Assembly: GCA_963845495.1 (NCBI GenBank)
Contig: CAWJTH010000076.1
Span: 1 to 15,459, forward strand
Length of the DNA stretch: 15,459 bases
Direction: 5' to 3'
Source of the DNA: JAZKFT01 sp963845495
GTDB taxonomy: Bacteria; Bacteroidota; Bacteroidia; Chitinophagales; Chitinophagaceae
Positions 15,381-15,459 of the stretch are shown piece by piece (positions within the stretch are counted from its first letter, which is position 1; each line of letters begins with the position of its first letter). The translations under genes were made by a program, and so were the position numbers. The notes under the pieces were generated by a model, which saw only the letters and a list, made by a program, of their open reading frames with translations, did not search any database and had not been told where the DNA came from.

Positions 15381-15459
15381 ATGTTTAGATACACCGTTTT
15401 ATTTTTCCTATTCACCATTCACCATTCACTATTCACCACCGCTTCCGCCCAATCATCCC
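15381..15459 (+). CDS. start of a secreted protein, 3' end beyond the window
   Basis: Only the first 26 codons are present. They encode MFRYTVLFFLFTIHHS followed by LFTTASAQSS, a clear Sec signal peptide: Arg near the start, a hydrophobic core, and ASA/Q cleavage at about residue 23. The ATG follows an A-rich stretch and a good -7 box. Codons for the second half of the signal peptide fall on four tandem 7-bp repeats (15411-15438). The mature protein's identity cannot be judged. Confidence 0.65.
   Translation, partial: MFRYTVLFFLFTIHHSLFTTASAQSS
15411..15438 (+). repeat. tandem heptamer repeat TTCACCA x4 inside a reading frame
   Basis: Four 7-bp units: TTCACCA, TTCACCA, TTCACTA, TTCACCA. They encode part of the signal peptide of the gene at 15381. 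Because seven is not a multiple of three, gain or loss of one unit would shift the frame. Confidence 0.8.

Noticed and set aside
1..15459. A new defence or mobile system
   Set aside because: No nuclease, transposase, integrase, reverse transcriptase or toxin-antitoxin pair was recognised; the genes fit glycan synthesis, transport, secretion and signalling.

Overview
The window looks like chromosomal DNA of a Bacteroidota bacterium, probably of the Chitinophagaceae/Sphingobacteriales kind. The evidence is a C-terminal type IX secretion (T9SS) sorting domain, a TPR-type sensor histidine kinase with a NarL-type regulator, a YfhO-family membrane protein, A/T-rich start regions with little Shine-Dalgarno signal, and promoter-like TAnnTTTG boxes. 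The assignment is an inference from gene content; no rRNA or other phylogenetic marker is present.

Left part (1-3366): the end of a surface-glycan gene cluster. It holds two SAM-dependent methyltransferases (the first cut by the window edge) and two family-2 glycosyltransferases that meet tail to tail. The first 1.5 kb is visibly more A+T-rich than the rest, as is common for O-antigen/exopolysaccharide loci. Next on the minus strand come a PKD + DNRLRE lipoprotein (3485-4432) and a large YfhO-type multi-spanning membrane protein (4689-7247) with a clear hairpin terminator behind it.

Middle (7562-8646): a small three-helix membrane protein starting at TTG overlaps by ATGA a queuosine-precursor transporter of the YhhQ family. 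A long near-perfect palindrome separates this pair from a convergent 1000-residue T9SS-secreted parallel beta-helix protein (8800-11802), which carries two tandem helix units.

Right part (12022-14873): a TPR sensor histidine kinase, split by an apparent frameshift into 12022-12873 and 12845-13981, followed by a LuxR/NarL response regulator. A 28-bp-arm palindrome lies between kinase and regulator. Downstream is a 507-bp region without a convincing gene, holding mosaic inverted repeats and promoter-like sites. At the very end a new gene starts at 15381: its signal peptide is encoded over four tandem 7-bp repeats and it runs off the window.

No CRISPR array, transposase, tRNA, rRNA or recognisable defence system is present. 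The points most worth a second look are the split kinase, the heptamer repeat inside a reading frame, the small membrane protein coupled to the queuosine-precursor transporter, and the three families of intergenic palindromes.
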